A stretch of 64,000 nt of DNA. Origin: Gammaproteobacteria bacterium LSUCC0112. Its GTDB lineage: Bacteria; Pseudomonadota; Gammaproteobacteria; Pseudomonadales; Pseudohongiellaceae. The position numbers and the translations under genes were made by a program. Location: the NCBI GenBank assembly GCA_004535785.1, contig SPIB01000001.1, forward strand, positions 1,324,174 through 1,388,173. The letters run 5' to 3'. Shown piece after piece: positions 16,131 through 25,223 of this stretch; position 1 is the stretch's first letter; each line of letters starts with the position of its first letter. The notes below the pieces were generated by a model that saw only the letters and a program-made list of their open reading frames with translations, was not told where the DNA came from and did not search any database.

Positions 16131-16206
16131 GGCGCTGGTTTTTCATGCGGGTGGTATATTTCAGCCATCAAAGACACCGTTTCACCCACCAGACCGCGAC
16201 AAGTAC

Positions 16207-17139
16207 ATGCTCAACTACGACAACATCAATTTCGACACCTTGCCACTCTGGTTGAGTTTTACATTATGCCTGTCGATGACAGCGGGCGGATTGCTGATCC
16301 TGTTCCGCTTTCATCAGACGCGCAAAAGCGCCAGTTTTAAATATCTGCAATACTTCCTGATTATGCTTTATGTGTACGGTTACTACAGTCTTTGGAGTGG
16401 CATTCTATTATCTGGATTTGTGCAGATTGAGAATATTGAGTGGGTAGCACTGCTGCTGGCACAACTAGGCGCGCCGTTTTTGTTGGTCAGTCTGACCATG
16501 TTGCTGGTGTGGGCTGCGCGATTGCAAAAACGGCCAGTGATCCAGTTGCTGCTGTTTACTGCCGGCACCAGCGTGACCGTTGTGCTGGCGCTGGTTTGGT
16601 CAGGTCGGTCAATTGAGAGCAGCCTCTCCAGCCTCGGGTCGGTTGTGGCCATGACGAGTGCGTTGGTCCTGCTGGGTGTGTTGCTGACCGGGAAGCAGCC
16701 ATTTATCAGTCCAATCGGTAAGCGATGGCTGATCATTCTGGTCGCAGCGTCGGGCTCCATTCATGTGTTTGTATTCACCCCGCTGACTGACTATCAACAT
16801 TTTAACGGTGTGTTTGCGTTTCTGTTTTATCTGTTTAATACCGCGATGGTGGTGATTTATTGTTATCAGGCGACTGAAGACATGGCACCACCCTCGTTGT
16901 CACTGGACGACATTTTGATACGCTATGGCATCAGCAAGCGGGAAGCAGATGTGCTGCGTGGCATCTATGCGGGGCAAACTAACCAGGAGATCGCCAACCA
17001 GCTGTTTATTTCACTGCAGACCGTTAAGGATCATTCATCGCGCATCTATCAAAAGACCTTCGTAAAAAACCGGGCGCAATTGACGACACTGATTCGCGAA
17101 AGCCAGAGTCACTTGTCAGGTGTCGCGCCCCGGTCTTGA
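16207..17139 (+). CDS. Membrane-integrated LuxR-family transcriptional regulator
   Basis: A 310-residue protein. About seven hydrophobic segments fill residues 10-225, with a short cytoplasmic linker (EDMAPPSLSLDDILI). The C-terminal LuxR helix-turn-helix (about 240-300) reads YGISKREADVLRGIYAGQTN, QEIANQLFISLQTVKDHSS and RIYQKTFVKNRAQL, with the hallmark KREADVL, TNQEIA and TVKDH. The design suggests a one-component sensor that binds DNA while in the membrane; no ligand domain other than the membrane part is visible. It is divergent from the membrane protein at 15334-16023, and two dyads in the shared promoter region suggest auto- and cross-regulation. Confidence 0.85.
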   Translation: MLNYDNINFDTLPLWLSFTLCLSMTAGGLLILFRFHQTRKSASFKYLQYFLIMLYVYGYYSLWSGILLSGFVQIENIEWVALLLAQLGAPFLLVSLTMLLVWAARLQKRPVIQLLLFTAGTSVTVVLALVWSGRSIESSLSSLGSVVAMTSALVLLGVLLTGKQPFISPIGKRWLIILVAASGSIHVFVFTPLTDYQHFNGVFAFLFYLFNTAMVVIYCYQATEDMAPPSLSLDDILIRYGISKREADVLRGIYAGQTNQEIANQLFISLQTVKDHSSRIYQKTFVKNRAQLTTLIRESQSHLSGVAPRS

Positions 17140-17163
17140 GCCTGACGGTTACCGGAGCCTGCC

Positions 17164-17697
17164 ATGAAGCTGACAGACAGAGTTGTTTCCTTGCGTGATG
17201 CCAATATTGCGGATTTGCCGTTGTTGCGGCATTGGGACACACAACCACATGTGATTGAATCCGATCCCAATGATGACTGGGATTGGGAAACCGAGTTATT
17301 AAAAAATCCATCATGGCGCGAACAACTGGTTGCGGAAGTTGATGGCAAACCTGTAGGGTTTGTGCAGATCATTGATCCTGCCGAGGAAGAAAGCCATTAC
17401 TGGGGCGATGTGTCCGATGACTTACGGGCCATTGATATCTGGATAGGTGAAGCGGATTATCTGGGACAGGGCTTTGGCACCGCCATCATGCGCCTGGCAA
17501 TTGAACGATGTTTTTTATCGCCGCAAGTCAACGCAATCATCATAGATCCGTTGGCCAGCAATGTCCGCGCGCATCGTTTTTATCAGCGGCTGGGATTTAA
17601 ACCGCAGGCGCGGCGACTGTTTGGTGACGATGACACATTGGTTCACAGACTGGAAAGACGGGACTTTTTACAAGGAGATACGGATGAACATATTTGA
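17164..17697 (+). CDS. GNAT acetyltransferase related to aminoglycoside 6'-N-acetyltransferases
   Basis: A 177-residue protein. The stretch EESHYWGDVSDDLRAIDIWI, then GEADYLGQGFGTAIMRLAIE, follows the AAC(6')-Ib layout (GWW..ETDPG.RGID......LGKGLGT). DPLASNVRAHRFYQRLGFKP corresponds to DPSPSNLRAIRCYEKAGF. Siderophore-biosynthesis acetyltransferases share this architecture, so resistance activity cannot be assumed. The active-site region D..W...L at the N-terminus is also preserved (HWDTQPHVIESDPNDDWDW). It lies 25 bases after the LuxR gene and overlaps the following 37-residue frame by 14 bases. Confidence 0.76.
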   Translation: MKLTDRVVSLRDANIADLPLLRHWDTQPHVIESDPNDDWDWETELLKNPSWREQLVAEVDGKPVGFVQIIDPAEEESHYWGDVSDDLRAIDIWIGEADYLGQGFGTAIMRLAIERCFLSPQVNAIIIDPLASNVRAHRFYQRLGFKPQARRLFGDDDTLVHRLERRDFLQGDTDEHI

Positions 17698-17797
17698 CAA
17701 TTTCTGGTTCTACATCGTACCGATTGTGCTGGAGCGGATTGTGGCTGACAAAAACTATGTCCTGAATGATAAGCTCAGCAAAATAAAGGGAAATTGA
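17684..17797 (+). CDS. 37-residue mini-protein, probably membrane-associated
   Basis: ATG 17684 has an excellent ribosome binding site (AAGGAG, 17672-17677) lying within the preceding GNAT gene, whose end it overlaps by 14 bases. The product begins MNIFDNFWFYIVPIVLERIV and ends ADKNYVLNDKLSKIKGN: one amphipathic or membrane-inserting segment (FWFYIVPIVLERIV) and a charged tail. I do not recognise a family. The strong start signal and the overlap argue for real, coupled translation. Confidence 0.55.
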   Translation: MNIFDNFWFYIVPIVLERIVADKNYVLNDKLSKIKGN

Positions 17798-17891
17798 CCC
17801 GAACCGATATTCGCCGCGTCATTTTCACGCTTGGAGGCACACGCGGCTTGCATTATTATCCAACCCATCACACCCAAATGGAGCTGAAAAC

Positions 17892-20051
17892 GTGTTGGAT
17901 CGAGTGCTGAATAAAAACAAGCCAAAACATACATGGCGCTTTTTCAGATCGGGTGGATTCGATCAGGTCAGGCTGGAAACTGCAAACGATCTTCAGAATT
18001 TGTCTGATCTTGATCCCAAGCTGTGGACTGTCCTTAACTGTCCCACCACCGGGCTGGAGTTTGATGCCCGCACGGCAGCTTTGCTGGATACCGACGGTGA
18101 TGGACAGATTCGGGTTCCGGAAATTCTTGCGGCAGTCAAATGGAGTTGTGAGCGCCTCGTCGATGCCGGCATTCTATTTCAATCTCAGGGACTTCCGGTA
18201 TCGGCCATTGCCGACCACGATGCAGAAGGTGCGGGTATCAAAGCCGCGGCCTTGACGGTGTTGCAGTACATGGGCAAGACGCCCGATGATGCCCTGCAAG
18301 TGTCCGATTTTTCTGACATGACGCGGTTGTTTTCACCGAATCACTTCAACGGCGACGGTGTGGTTGCCGCTGAACTCACGGATGATGCAGATCTGCGTCA
18401 GTTAATCGCCGAAATTCTCGACACTCAGGGAGGCACTCCGGACCGCAGTGGTGTAAACGGTGTCACCACCGCATCCGTGTCTGCGTTTTATGCGCAAGCT
18501 CAAGCGGTACTGGATTGGCATAAAGCTGGTGCCGACGGCGATATACAATTTCAGCCACTGGGCGACAAAACTGCAGAAGCGGTGGCTGTTTTCGAGAAAG
18601 CACAAGCCAAAGTCGATGACTATTTTGTGCGCTGCAAACTGGCTGCGTTTGATACGCGTGCTGTGGATGCGCTTAATCCTGCGCCGTCTGTGTATGCGGT
18701 GTTAAACAATCGTGCGATTGCTCAAACCGATGTAGACGTATCCGCGCTGCCATTGGCCGCTGTGGGTGCAGGCCAATCATTACCCTTGGGCGAGGGGATT
18801 AACCCCGCTTGGTCGAGCGCGATCCAGAACCTGCTGCACAAGGTGATTGTACCTTTGCTGGGAGAAACACTCGGTCAACAGGACTCATTGAGCGCTGCTC
18901 AGTGGGCTGATGTATCAGCGCGATTGTCTGCCTGGCGTACATGGCAGGCCGCACGTCCAGATACCGCGGTACACAAACTGGGTGTTGAAAGATTGCAGGC
19001 GATTGTGGCCGGAGAGGGGCAGCAGGCGCTTGCCGCATTGATTGAACGGGATCTTGCTGCCAAGAGTTTTGGCGCAACTGTCGATGCCGTTGAAAAACTG
19101 GTGCGTTTTCAGCGCGATCTGGTGACCTTGTTGCAGAATTTTGTATCTCTCAGTGATTTCTACCGTGGTGAAGAAAAAGCGATTTTTCAGGCAGGAACCT
19201 TATATCTTGATCAACGCAGCTGTGAATTGGTAATGCGAGTCAATGACATGGGGCGTCATGCCACCATGGCGCCATTCAGTGGTTGTTATCTGGTGTACTG
19301 CACCTGCGAGCGGAAGGGCGAGGCGCCGCTGTCGATTGTTGCTGCATTGACCGGGGGGGATGTTGACGAATTGATGGTGCCGGGTCGCAACGGTATTTTT
19401 TATGATCGTCAGGGAAGAGACTGGCGTGCGACGGTGAACAAGGTGGTTGCACAGCCCGTGAGTCTGCGACAGGCGTTCTGGTCACCTTACAAGCGCGTGG
19501 CGACATTTATCGAGACACAATTGCAAAATTTTGCTGCTTCCCGTGACAAAGACATTGAAGCCAAAACAACGGCAGGAGTCACGAATGTTGCAGCGCCTAA
19601 AGAAGCGGCATCCAATTTTGATATCGCCAAGTTTGCCGGTATTTTTGCGGCCATAGGCTTGGCCGTGGGCGCAATAGGCACATCACTGGCAGCGGTTGCG
19701 GCAGGGTTGTTTTCGTTGGCATGGTGGCAGATCCCGCTGGTGCTGGTGGGGGTTATGCTGCTGATTTCCGGTCCTTCTGTGTTTATGGCATATCTGACGT
19801 TGCGGCGCCGCAATCTGGGGCCACTGCTGGATGCCAACGGTTGGGCAGTGAATACCCGCGCACGAATAAACGTGCCATTTGGTGCATCATTGACAGGTTT
19901 GGCAGAACTCCCGGCAGGTGCCAGTCGATCATTGGTCGACCCGTTTGCTGAAAAGAAGCGACCCTGGAAGACTTGGGTGGTGCTCAGCGTTGTGGTCGTC
20001 GCTGTTGTGGTGCTTTGGTATCAGGGCATGTTTGCGAGTCTACTGGGGTGA
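17892..20051 (+). CDS. Large protein of unknown function with EF-hand-like loop and C-terminal membrane segments
   Basis: A 719-residue protein. Near residues 70-80 an EF-hand-type calcium loop reads DTDGDGQIRVPE, in the context TTGLEFDARTAALLDTDGDG. A second possible site is FNGDGVVAAEL at about residue 153. The middle is soluble (VEKLVRFQRDLVTLLQNFVS, FYRGEEKAIFQAGTLYLDQR). The C-terminal quarter has three or four hydrophobic segments (about residues 577-650 and 695-715). I know of uncharacterised relatives with this EF-hand plus membrane layout but no function. The GNAT gene that follows starts within its last codons (GTGA), so the two are coupled. Confidence 0.7.
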   Translation: MLDRVLNKNKPKHTWRFFRSGGFDQVRLETANDLQNLSDLDPKLWTVLNCPTTGLEFDARTAALLDTDGDGQIRVPEILAAVKWSCERLVDAGILFQSQGLPVSAIADHDAEGAGIKAAALTVLQYMGKTPDDALQVSDFSDMTRLFSPNHFNGDGVVAAELTDDADLRQLIAEILDTQGGTPDRSGVNGVTTASVSAFYAQAQAVLDWHKAGADGDIQFQPLGDKTAEAVAVFEKAQAKVDDYFVRCKLAAFDTRAVDALNPAPSVYAVLNNRAIAQTDVDVSALPLAAVGAGQSLPLGEGINPAWSSAIQNLLHKVIVPLLGETLGQQDSLSAAQWADVSARLSAWRTWQAARPDTAVHKLGVERLQAIVAGEGQQALAALIERDLAAKSFGATVDAVEKLVRFQRDLVTLLQNFVSLSDFYRGEEKAIFQAGTLYLDQRSCELVMRVNDMGRHATMAPFSGCYLVYCTCERKGEAPLSIVAALTGGDVDELMVPGRNGIFYDRQGRDWRATVNKVVAQPVSLRQAFWSPYKRVATFIETQLQNFAASRDKDIEAKTTAGVTNVAAPKEAASNFDIAKFAGIFAAIGLAVGAIGTSLAAVAAGLFSLAWWQIPLVLVGVMLLISGPSVFMAYLTLRRRNLGPLLDANGWAVNTRARINVPFGASLTGLAELPAGASRSLVDPFAEKKRPWKTWVVLSVVVVAVVVLWYQGMFASLLG

Positions 20052-20611
20052 CCGCGGTCGCCCGCATAACAACCGAACGGCTGATCCTGCGGCAATGGAA
20101 GCCGGAGGATGTCCCGGCGTTTATTGCCATGAATGAAGATCCGGACGTCATGAGATATTTTCCGGGTCCGCTGACGCCGCAACAAAGCGCGGGATGGGCT
20201 GATAATTGCCGTCAGATGCTGGACAGGCAAGGTTGGGGGCTGTGGGCCGTTGAAGTCCAGTCAACAGGCGAGTTTATCGGCTTTGTCGGGTTGCATGCGC
20301 CAACGATTGATCTGCCGTTTAACCCCTGTGTTGAGATCGGCTGGCGTCTGAAAAGCACTGCCTGGGGAAAAGGATACGCGACAGAAGCTGCACGTGCGTG
20401 TCTGGATTATGGTTTCAGAGTTGTGGGTCTGACCGAAATTGTGTCATTTACCTCAGTGGTTAATACCCCCTCCAGCGCCGTGATGGAGCGCTTGGCAATG
20501 AAACGTGATCCGGCAAATTTTGAACATCCTTCCGTACCACCGGGGCACGTGCTTCGAGAACATTGCATTTACCGAATTTCCGCGTCAGATTGGTTGTCGA
20601 CCCAGTCCTGA
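20048..20611 (+). CDS. GNAT acetyltransferase (RimJ/RimL-like)
   Basis: A 187-residue protein starting at GTG 20048, four bases inside the end of the previous gene. Motifs include ITTERLILRQWKPEDVPAFI, MNEDPDVMRYFPGPLT, CVEIGWRLKSTAWGKGYATE, AARACLDYGFRVVGL, EIVSFTSVVNTPSSAVMERL and the penultimate MKRDPANFEHP. The GKGYATEA acetyl-CoA loop is complete. The family modifies ribosomal proteins or small molecules; the substrate is unknown. Confidence 0.85.
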   Translation: MTAVARITTERLILRQWKPEDVPAFIAMNEDPDVMRYFPGPLTPQQSAGWADNCRQMLDRQGWGLWAVEVQSTGEFIGFVGLHAPTIDLPFNPCVEIGWRLKSTAWGKGYATEAARACLDYGFRVVGLTEIVSFTSVVNTPSSAVMERLAMKRDPANFEHPSVPPGHVLREHCIYRISASDWLSTQS

Positions 20612-20652
20612 TCACAACGCGATCTCACTTTTTGGGCCAAAATAAAAGGATG

Positions 20653-21780
20653 ATGTGCATGCAGTCAATTGCGAGTGTGCTGCTGTTACTACTGTTGAGC
20701 ACCGTGGCTCTTGCCAATGACGGCGACCCACGTGCCCGAGAGGTTGGAATAACACCGGGCATCTATCAACCCGGTGATTTTAATGCCATCACGGATGTTG
20801 CCGGCGTCCTGGTGGGCCAGGTGTCCTTGATTGATGAGCCAAAGATACGCACCGGTGTGACCGCCATCATTCCACATGGAAATAATCTGTTCCAGAACAA
20901 AGTGCCCGCCGGATTTGCGCAGGGCAATGGCTTCGGAAAAATGATGGGCACCACGCAGATCATAGAGCTTGGCGAAGTTGAAACACCGATTTTGCTGACC
21001 AATACTTTGTCGGTACCCGAGGTTGCAGCGGGCATCATCGATTGGACGCTCCGGCAAACGGGCAATGAGCAGGTTCGGTCTGTGAATGCAGTTGTTGGTG
21101 AAACCAATGATGGTCGCATCAACAACATCCGATTACGTGCAGTCAAACCGCAGCATGCGATTGAGGCTATTGAGTCTGCAACCGGCGGGCCCGTGGCGGA
21201 AGGCAGTATTGGCGCGGGGATGGGTACCGTGAGTTTTGGCTGGAAAGGCGGGATTGGCACCAGCTCACGGGTACTGCCAGATGCAGACGGTGCGTATACC
21301 GTTGGTGTGCTGGTGCAGACCAATTATGGTGGTGAGCTGATGATCATGGGCACGCCGGTGAATGCAGCAGCGTTGGCCGCCCGACAAGTACCGACTGATA
21401 CCAGTCCCGATGGATCGGTAATGATCATTATTGCCACAGATGCGCCGTTGTCGGATCGTAATTTACGACGCCTGGCGGCGCGTGCGTTTATGGGCATCAG
21501 CAGAACCGGCTCTGTTATGTCCAATGGTTCCGGTGACTATGCGTTGGCTTTTTCAACTGCTGAATCTGTGCGTCGAACAGAGCAACGACGTTTGCAGGTG
21601 TCTTCGTTTGAAGACCTCCCCAATGACAATATGACGGCTTTGTTTCAGGCAGTTGTTGAAGCAACTGAAGAGGCCGTCTATAACGCCTTGTTCAAGGCCA
21701 GTGATGTTGACGGCGTCAATGGCGTCGAGCATCCGTCACTACCCGTTTCGGCTGTACTATCTTTGCTCAGGAGTCAATGA
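20653..21780 (+). CDS. Exported P1-family (S58, DmpA/BapA-like) aminopeptidase
   Basis: About 375 residues from ATG 20653 (ATG 20659 has the better spacing from AAAGGA). A signal peptide ending VALAND is followed by the S58 fold: ITPGIYQPGDFNAITDVAGV, LVGQVSLID, TGVTAIIPHG, NGFGKMMGTTQIIELG and NAVVGETNDG. The self-cleavage site GSGDYALAFS, with its N-terminal nucleophile Ser, is typical of DmpA and beta-peptidyl aminopeptidases. The enzyme would be periplasmic and release N-terminal residues from peptides or beta-peptides. Its stop overlaps the next start (ATGA at 21777). Confidence 0.87.
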   Translation: MCMQSIASVLLLLLLSTVALANDGDPRAREVGITPGIYQPGDFNAITDVAGVLVGQVSLIDEPKIRTGVTAIIPHGNNLFQNKVPAGFAQGNGFGKMMGTTQIIELGEVETPILLTNTLSVPEVAAGIIDWTLRQTGNEQVRSVNAVVGETNDGRINNIRLRAVKPQHAIEAIESATGGPVAEGSIGAGMGTVSFGWKGGIGTSSRVLPDADGAYTVGVLVQTNYGGELMIMGTPVNAAALAARQVPTDTSPDGSVMIIIATDAPLSDRNLRRLAARAFMGISRTGSVMSNGSGDYALAFSTAESVRRTEQRRLQVSSFEDLPNDNMTALFQAVVEATEEAVYNALFKASDVDGVNGVEHPSLPVSAVLSLLRSQ

Positions 21781-22331
21781 TGTCAACCAGCACCAGTTCT
21801 ACCTGCATGGTCTATGTCGCCGCCAGCGTCGATGGGTTTATTGCTCGCCCGGATGGCGATGTGGCGTGGCTGCAACGCCCGGAATATTCGGACGCCCCTA
21901 TGAAAGGGTTGTCATATGAGCAGTTTATTACTGACATCGATGCCGTGGTGATGGGGCGGAACACTTTTGAGAAAGTGTTGGGGTTTGGTGAGTGGGTCTA
22001 CGATATCCCGGTTGTGGTGTTAACCACCCGGCCCCTTGAGATACCCAATCAGTTGAAGTCGATGGTGTCGGTTGATTCAGGCACACCTGAAGCCATCATT
22101 AAACGACTGGCTCAGAAAAAACTGAATCGACTTTACATTGATGGCGGCTTGACCATTCAGGCGTTTTTGCTTGCTGATTGTATTGATGAGCTTATTATTA
22201 CGCGAATTCCAGTGTTGCTGGGCAGCGGACTGCCACTGTTCAGCATGGACGGCGCAGAAAGGCCGTTGAAGCTGCTGAATGCGGTGTCATCAAAAAACGG
22301 ATTTGTTCAGGAACGGTATCTCGTTATCTGA
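21777..22331 (+). CDS. Dihydrofolate reductase family (RibD C-terminal-like) protein
   Basis: A 184-residue protein with the RibD/DHFR-like fold: CMVYVAASVDGFIARPDGDV, MGRNTFEKVLGF, IPVVVLTTRPL, LNRLYIDGGLTIQAFLLADC, IDELIITRIPVLLGSGLPLF and a C-terminal FVQERY. The NADPH-binding LYIDGG is intact. It is one of the YyaP/YwjB-type proteins, probably a reductase of unknown substrate and not the essential FolA. It is translationally coupled to the upstream peptidase, although the functions look unrelated. Confidence 0.84.
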   Translation: MMSTSTSSTCMVYVAASVDGFIARPDGDVAWLQRPEYSDAPMKGLSYEQFITDIDAVVMGRNTFEKVLGFGEWVYDIPVVVLTTRPLEIPNQLKSMVSVDSGTPEAIIKRLAQKKLNRLYIDGGLTIQAFLLADCIDELIITRIPVLLGSGLPLFSMDGAERPLKLLNAVSSKNGFVQERYLVI

Positions 22332-22337
22332 GGAGTT

Positions 22338-23024
22338 ATGACAATGTTTACTCTGTTTATCGCAAACAAAAATTACTCTTCATGGTCTTTGCGTCCGTGG
22401 GTGTTGATGCGTGAGTTGGGCATCACCTTTGAAGAAGATCTGGTGCCGTTCTCTGACGGATCCAGCTGGGCGCTGTTTCGGGATTTCAGTCCCAGCGGCA
22501 AAGTTCCCTGCCTGATGGACAATGGCATAGCGATCTGGGATTCCATGGGAATAACTGAATATCTGGCCGAACGTCGTGAAGGTGTCTGGCCGACAGATGA
22601 TCGCGCGCGGGCATGGGCAAGATGCGCTGCTGCAGAAATGCATTCCGGGTTTGCTACCTTGCGCGAGGTATGCGGCATGAGTGTCGGCGTTCGTGTTGAG
22701 TTACACGCCATCCCGCCAGCTCTACAAAAGGATCTCGACAGACTGGAGGAGTTATGGTCTGAAGGCATTGCGTTGTTTGGAGGCCCCTTCCTGGCCGGGG
22801 GCGTATTTACGGCGGTTGATGCGTTTTTTGCGCCCGTTGCGTTTCGTATTCAGAGTTATGGTTTGCAGCTCAATTCAACCGCGATGGCGTACGCCGATCT
22901 GCTGTTGAATCTTGACAGTATGAAGGAGTGGGAACGGGACGCACTGGCTGAGACGTGGCGGGATGAAAGCCATGAAGTCGGTGTGCCATCTGTCGGGCGG
23001 GTGATTGCTGATTTCAGGAAGTAA
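22338..23024 (+). CDS. Glutathione S-transferase family protein
   Basis: A 228-residue cytosolic protein. The N-terminal thioredoxin-like domain shows FTLFIANKNYSSWSLRPWVL, with the SxWS glutathione-activating serine region of zeta/YfcF-like enzymes, then SGKVPCLMDNGIAIWDSMGI. The all-helical C-terminal domain includes FLAGGVFTAVDAFFAPVAFR. It starts seven bases after the DHFR-like gene, so they are likely co-transcribed. The substrate is unknown. A perfect 17-bp hairpin of the dispersed GGGGTCGGAG repeat lies three bases after its stop. Confidence 0.85.
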   Translation: MTMFTLFIANKNYSSWSLRPWVLMRELGITFEEDLVPFSDGSSWALFRDFSPSGKVPCLMDNGIAIWDSMGITEYLAERREGVWPTDDRARAWARCAAAEMHSGFATLREVCGMSVGVRVELHAIPPALQKDLDRLEELWSEGIALFGGPFLAGGVFTAVDAFFAPVAFRIQSYGLQLNSTAMAYADLLLNLDSMKEWERDALAETWRDESHEVGVPSVGRVIADFRK

Positions 23025-23027
23025 GAT

Positions 23028-23064
23028 GGGGTCGGAGGGATCAGACACTGATCCCTCCGACCCC
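23028..23064. repeat. Dispersed hairpin repeat, copy 1
   Basis: GGGGTCGGAGGGATCAG (23028-23044) and its exact complement (23048-23064) are separated by three bases. Two more copies of the same core lie at 29038-29074 and 32775-32831. All are intergenic, here directly after the stop of the GST gene. The form resembles REP-type palindromes mobilised by RAYT transposases. There is no T-run for classical termination on the plus strand. Confidence 0.85.
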
Positions 23065-23078
23065 GGGTCAAACCCGTG

Positions 23079-24424
23079 TCATGCACACTTGAACTGGGCT
23101 ACCAAGGTATTCAGTTCAGTTGCAAGTCTCGCCAGTTCTGTTGCGCCCTTGCTGATCTCGCGCGAGCCACTGGCAGTTTCGTTGGCAACTTCCGAGATGT
23201 TATTGATATTGCGATTGATCTCGACCGTTACTGCGGACTGCTCTTCAGAGGCACTGGCAATCTGATTGCTCATGTCTTTAATAACAAAGACCGCACGTGT
23301 AATCGTCTGCAGCGATTGACCGGCGCGCGCGGCGTGATCAACGCTGGTAGCGGCCTGATCGCGACCCTTGTTCACCGGCTCGTGCGGCTTCGTTTGCGGC
23401 ATTCAGTGCCAACAGGTTGGTTTGTTCTGCGATGCCACGGATCACATCCAGTGCCAAACCAATGCTGTCGGTTTCTTTCTGCAGATCGGTAATCACCTCG
23501 GAGGCTTTATCGATGTCTCGGGCGAGTGCATTGATGGCACCCATGGTTTGGGTGGACCACGTCCGCACCTTTGGCTGACTCATCGTCTGCTTTTTGTGCG
23601 CCACTGGCGGACAGGCTGACGTTGCGCGCCACTTCCTCCAAGGTATTTGCCATTTCAGACATGGATTTTGCGACGTGTTCGATTTCTGACTGTTGTCGTC
23701 ACGCGCGCTCTGCTGTGTGTGTAATGGTGCTGGACAGTTGTCCGGCCGCTTCGTCTTTGCTGTACACCTGAATGCGTTGAGTCAAATTACCATCACCTTC
23801 AGCCACATCGCGCAGCGCATTGACGACTTCAACTACCGGGCGAACAATGGATCGCTGGATAAGCAATGAAATGGCAAGTGCCATCACTGTGACGCCGGCA
23901 ACGATGAGGAAAAACGACATGAAGTAGGTGTTGACTGTCTGTTCTCGCTCGGCAAGGCTGACGCGCAGGTAGAGCGTGCCTATGGTGTCACCATCCATGA
24001 CCACAGGCTCATTTAGTTCTACGTAGCCAAGTTCGGAGCGGTGTGTTATCTCACGTGCACCGGGGCGCTGTGGCAGAGTGCCGCCACTGTTTTGCGCCGT
24101 GAAGTTCGCAACCGCCGTGCCTGAATCATCAAACAAAACAGCAGCCATAATGCCTTCATTCAATTCCAGAGAGGCGAGCGTATCCGACGCCGAGTTATTG
24201 TCCATAAAGGCAAGGGCGCCGGTGGTATTTGCACCTATCAGCCGGGCGGTCGTCAGGGCCTGAGTATTGATGGTGCGATCCAGTCGGTTTAGTTCGAGTG
24301 CCACAAATATGGCAGTGGAGACTACAACAGACAGCGCGCTGGTCAGCGTCACTCCGGTCAGTACTTTCCACTTCAATGTCCAATTCAGGTTTAGCACAGC
24401 GTAGTCCTCTTGCGGCTTCCGCAA
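23079..24424 (-). pseudogene. Methyl-accepting chemotaxis protein, broken by frameshifts and a deletion
   Basis: On the minus strand the first frame (24424-23699) has two membrane segments bracketing a periplasmic sensor (FVALELNRLDRTINTQALTT; FFLIVAGVTVMALAISLLIQ) and a HAMP domain (RPVVEVVNALRDVAEGDGNL). It then stops. The sequence goes on in another frame (QQSEIEHVAKSMSEMANTLE), shifts again near 23560 (TMGAINALARDIDKASEVIT, IRGIAEQTNLLALNAANEAA), and after RAGEQG jumps to GRDQAATSVDHAARAGQSLQ. The receptor hairpin tip that normally follows (RGFAVVADEVR) is missing, about 40-50 codons. At least three lesions make this a clear pseudogene. Confidence 0.88.
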
Positions 24425-24430
24425 TATTGA

Positions 24431-25003
24431 TTATTGCGCGATGGCACGCATCATTTGCTCACGAACATTCAGGCCTGCGCTTTCGATACCCGCGAGATTC
24501 ATGCGAATGGCGACCGCATCACCGCGCTGCCCGGACAGGCCAATCATGCCACCGTGAGTCGTAAACTCGCCGATTTCACTGACGGTTTACACGGGAGCAA
24601 CTTCAAGGCTGGCGGCGATTTCAGCGGCTCGTGCAATTTCACTGGCGCTGACAAACACAATCTGGCAGTTTTTGGCTTCAGCAACAGCGGACCCAGGCAC
24701 ATCGCTGACTGACATGGTGCGATCGCCGGCTTTTTTGCCATCTACGAACTGACCCAGGGAGCGTCCCAGCTGATTTTCGCCGAGTACACAAACACGTAGT
24801 GAGGCGTCAGCGGAGCTGAATGCACTGTCTGGCCAGTCGATAAAGCGACCAAAATTCATTAGAAAGCGCGCGATTGCGTCACTGCCGCCATCTGCGGATG
24901 AGACTTCCCCACGCTGTGCGTAGGCTGGGTTTAATGTGGCAATAGCAAGTACATTAATAAATAATGTTTGTGTAACGGTCTTGGAAACAATGGTCGTTTT
25001 TAT
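24431..25003 (-). pseudogene. YfiR-family (DUF4154) periplasmic protein, lost start and internal stop
   Basis: One frame of 191 codons on the minus strand begins at ATA 25003, where ATG would be expected (IKTTIVSKTVTQTLFINVLA, a signal peptide ending PAYAQ). It continues FLMNFGRFIDWPDSAF, LRVCVLGENQLGRSLGQFVD, CQIVFVSASEIARAAEI, an in-frame TAA at 24587-24589, then TVSEIGEFTTHGGMIGL, AIRMNLAGIESAGLNVREQM. This is the whole DUF4154/YfiR fold. YfiR proteins restrain diguanylate cyclases or accompany receptors. The stop replaces the usual V-L-T-V-S leucine (TTA to TAA). It lay just upstream of the MCP gene and has decayed with it. Confidence 0.85.
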
Positions 25004-25223
25004 GAAAAATCCCGACGTATCGTTGACTGATTAAATGTAAGGTTAAGGTTTGGCTGTCTGTTGACTGCTCTGATTTCTTGGGGAGTTTCCCTCTTCATTA
25101 GCTTACACCGGCCACGATCCGTCGATCTTTAGTGCAAAATTTTATAAATACTTAAAAAGTCAAGTGAAATTATGTATAGGCAGATCGACAATAGTCGCTA
25201 ACGGGTTGTAACGTAAAAATAAA

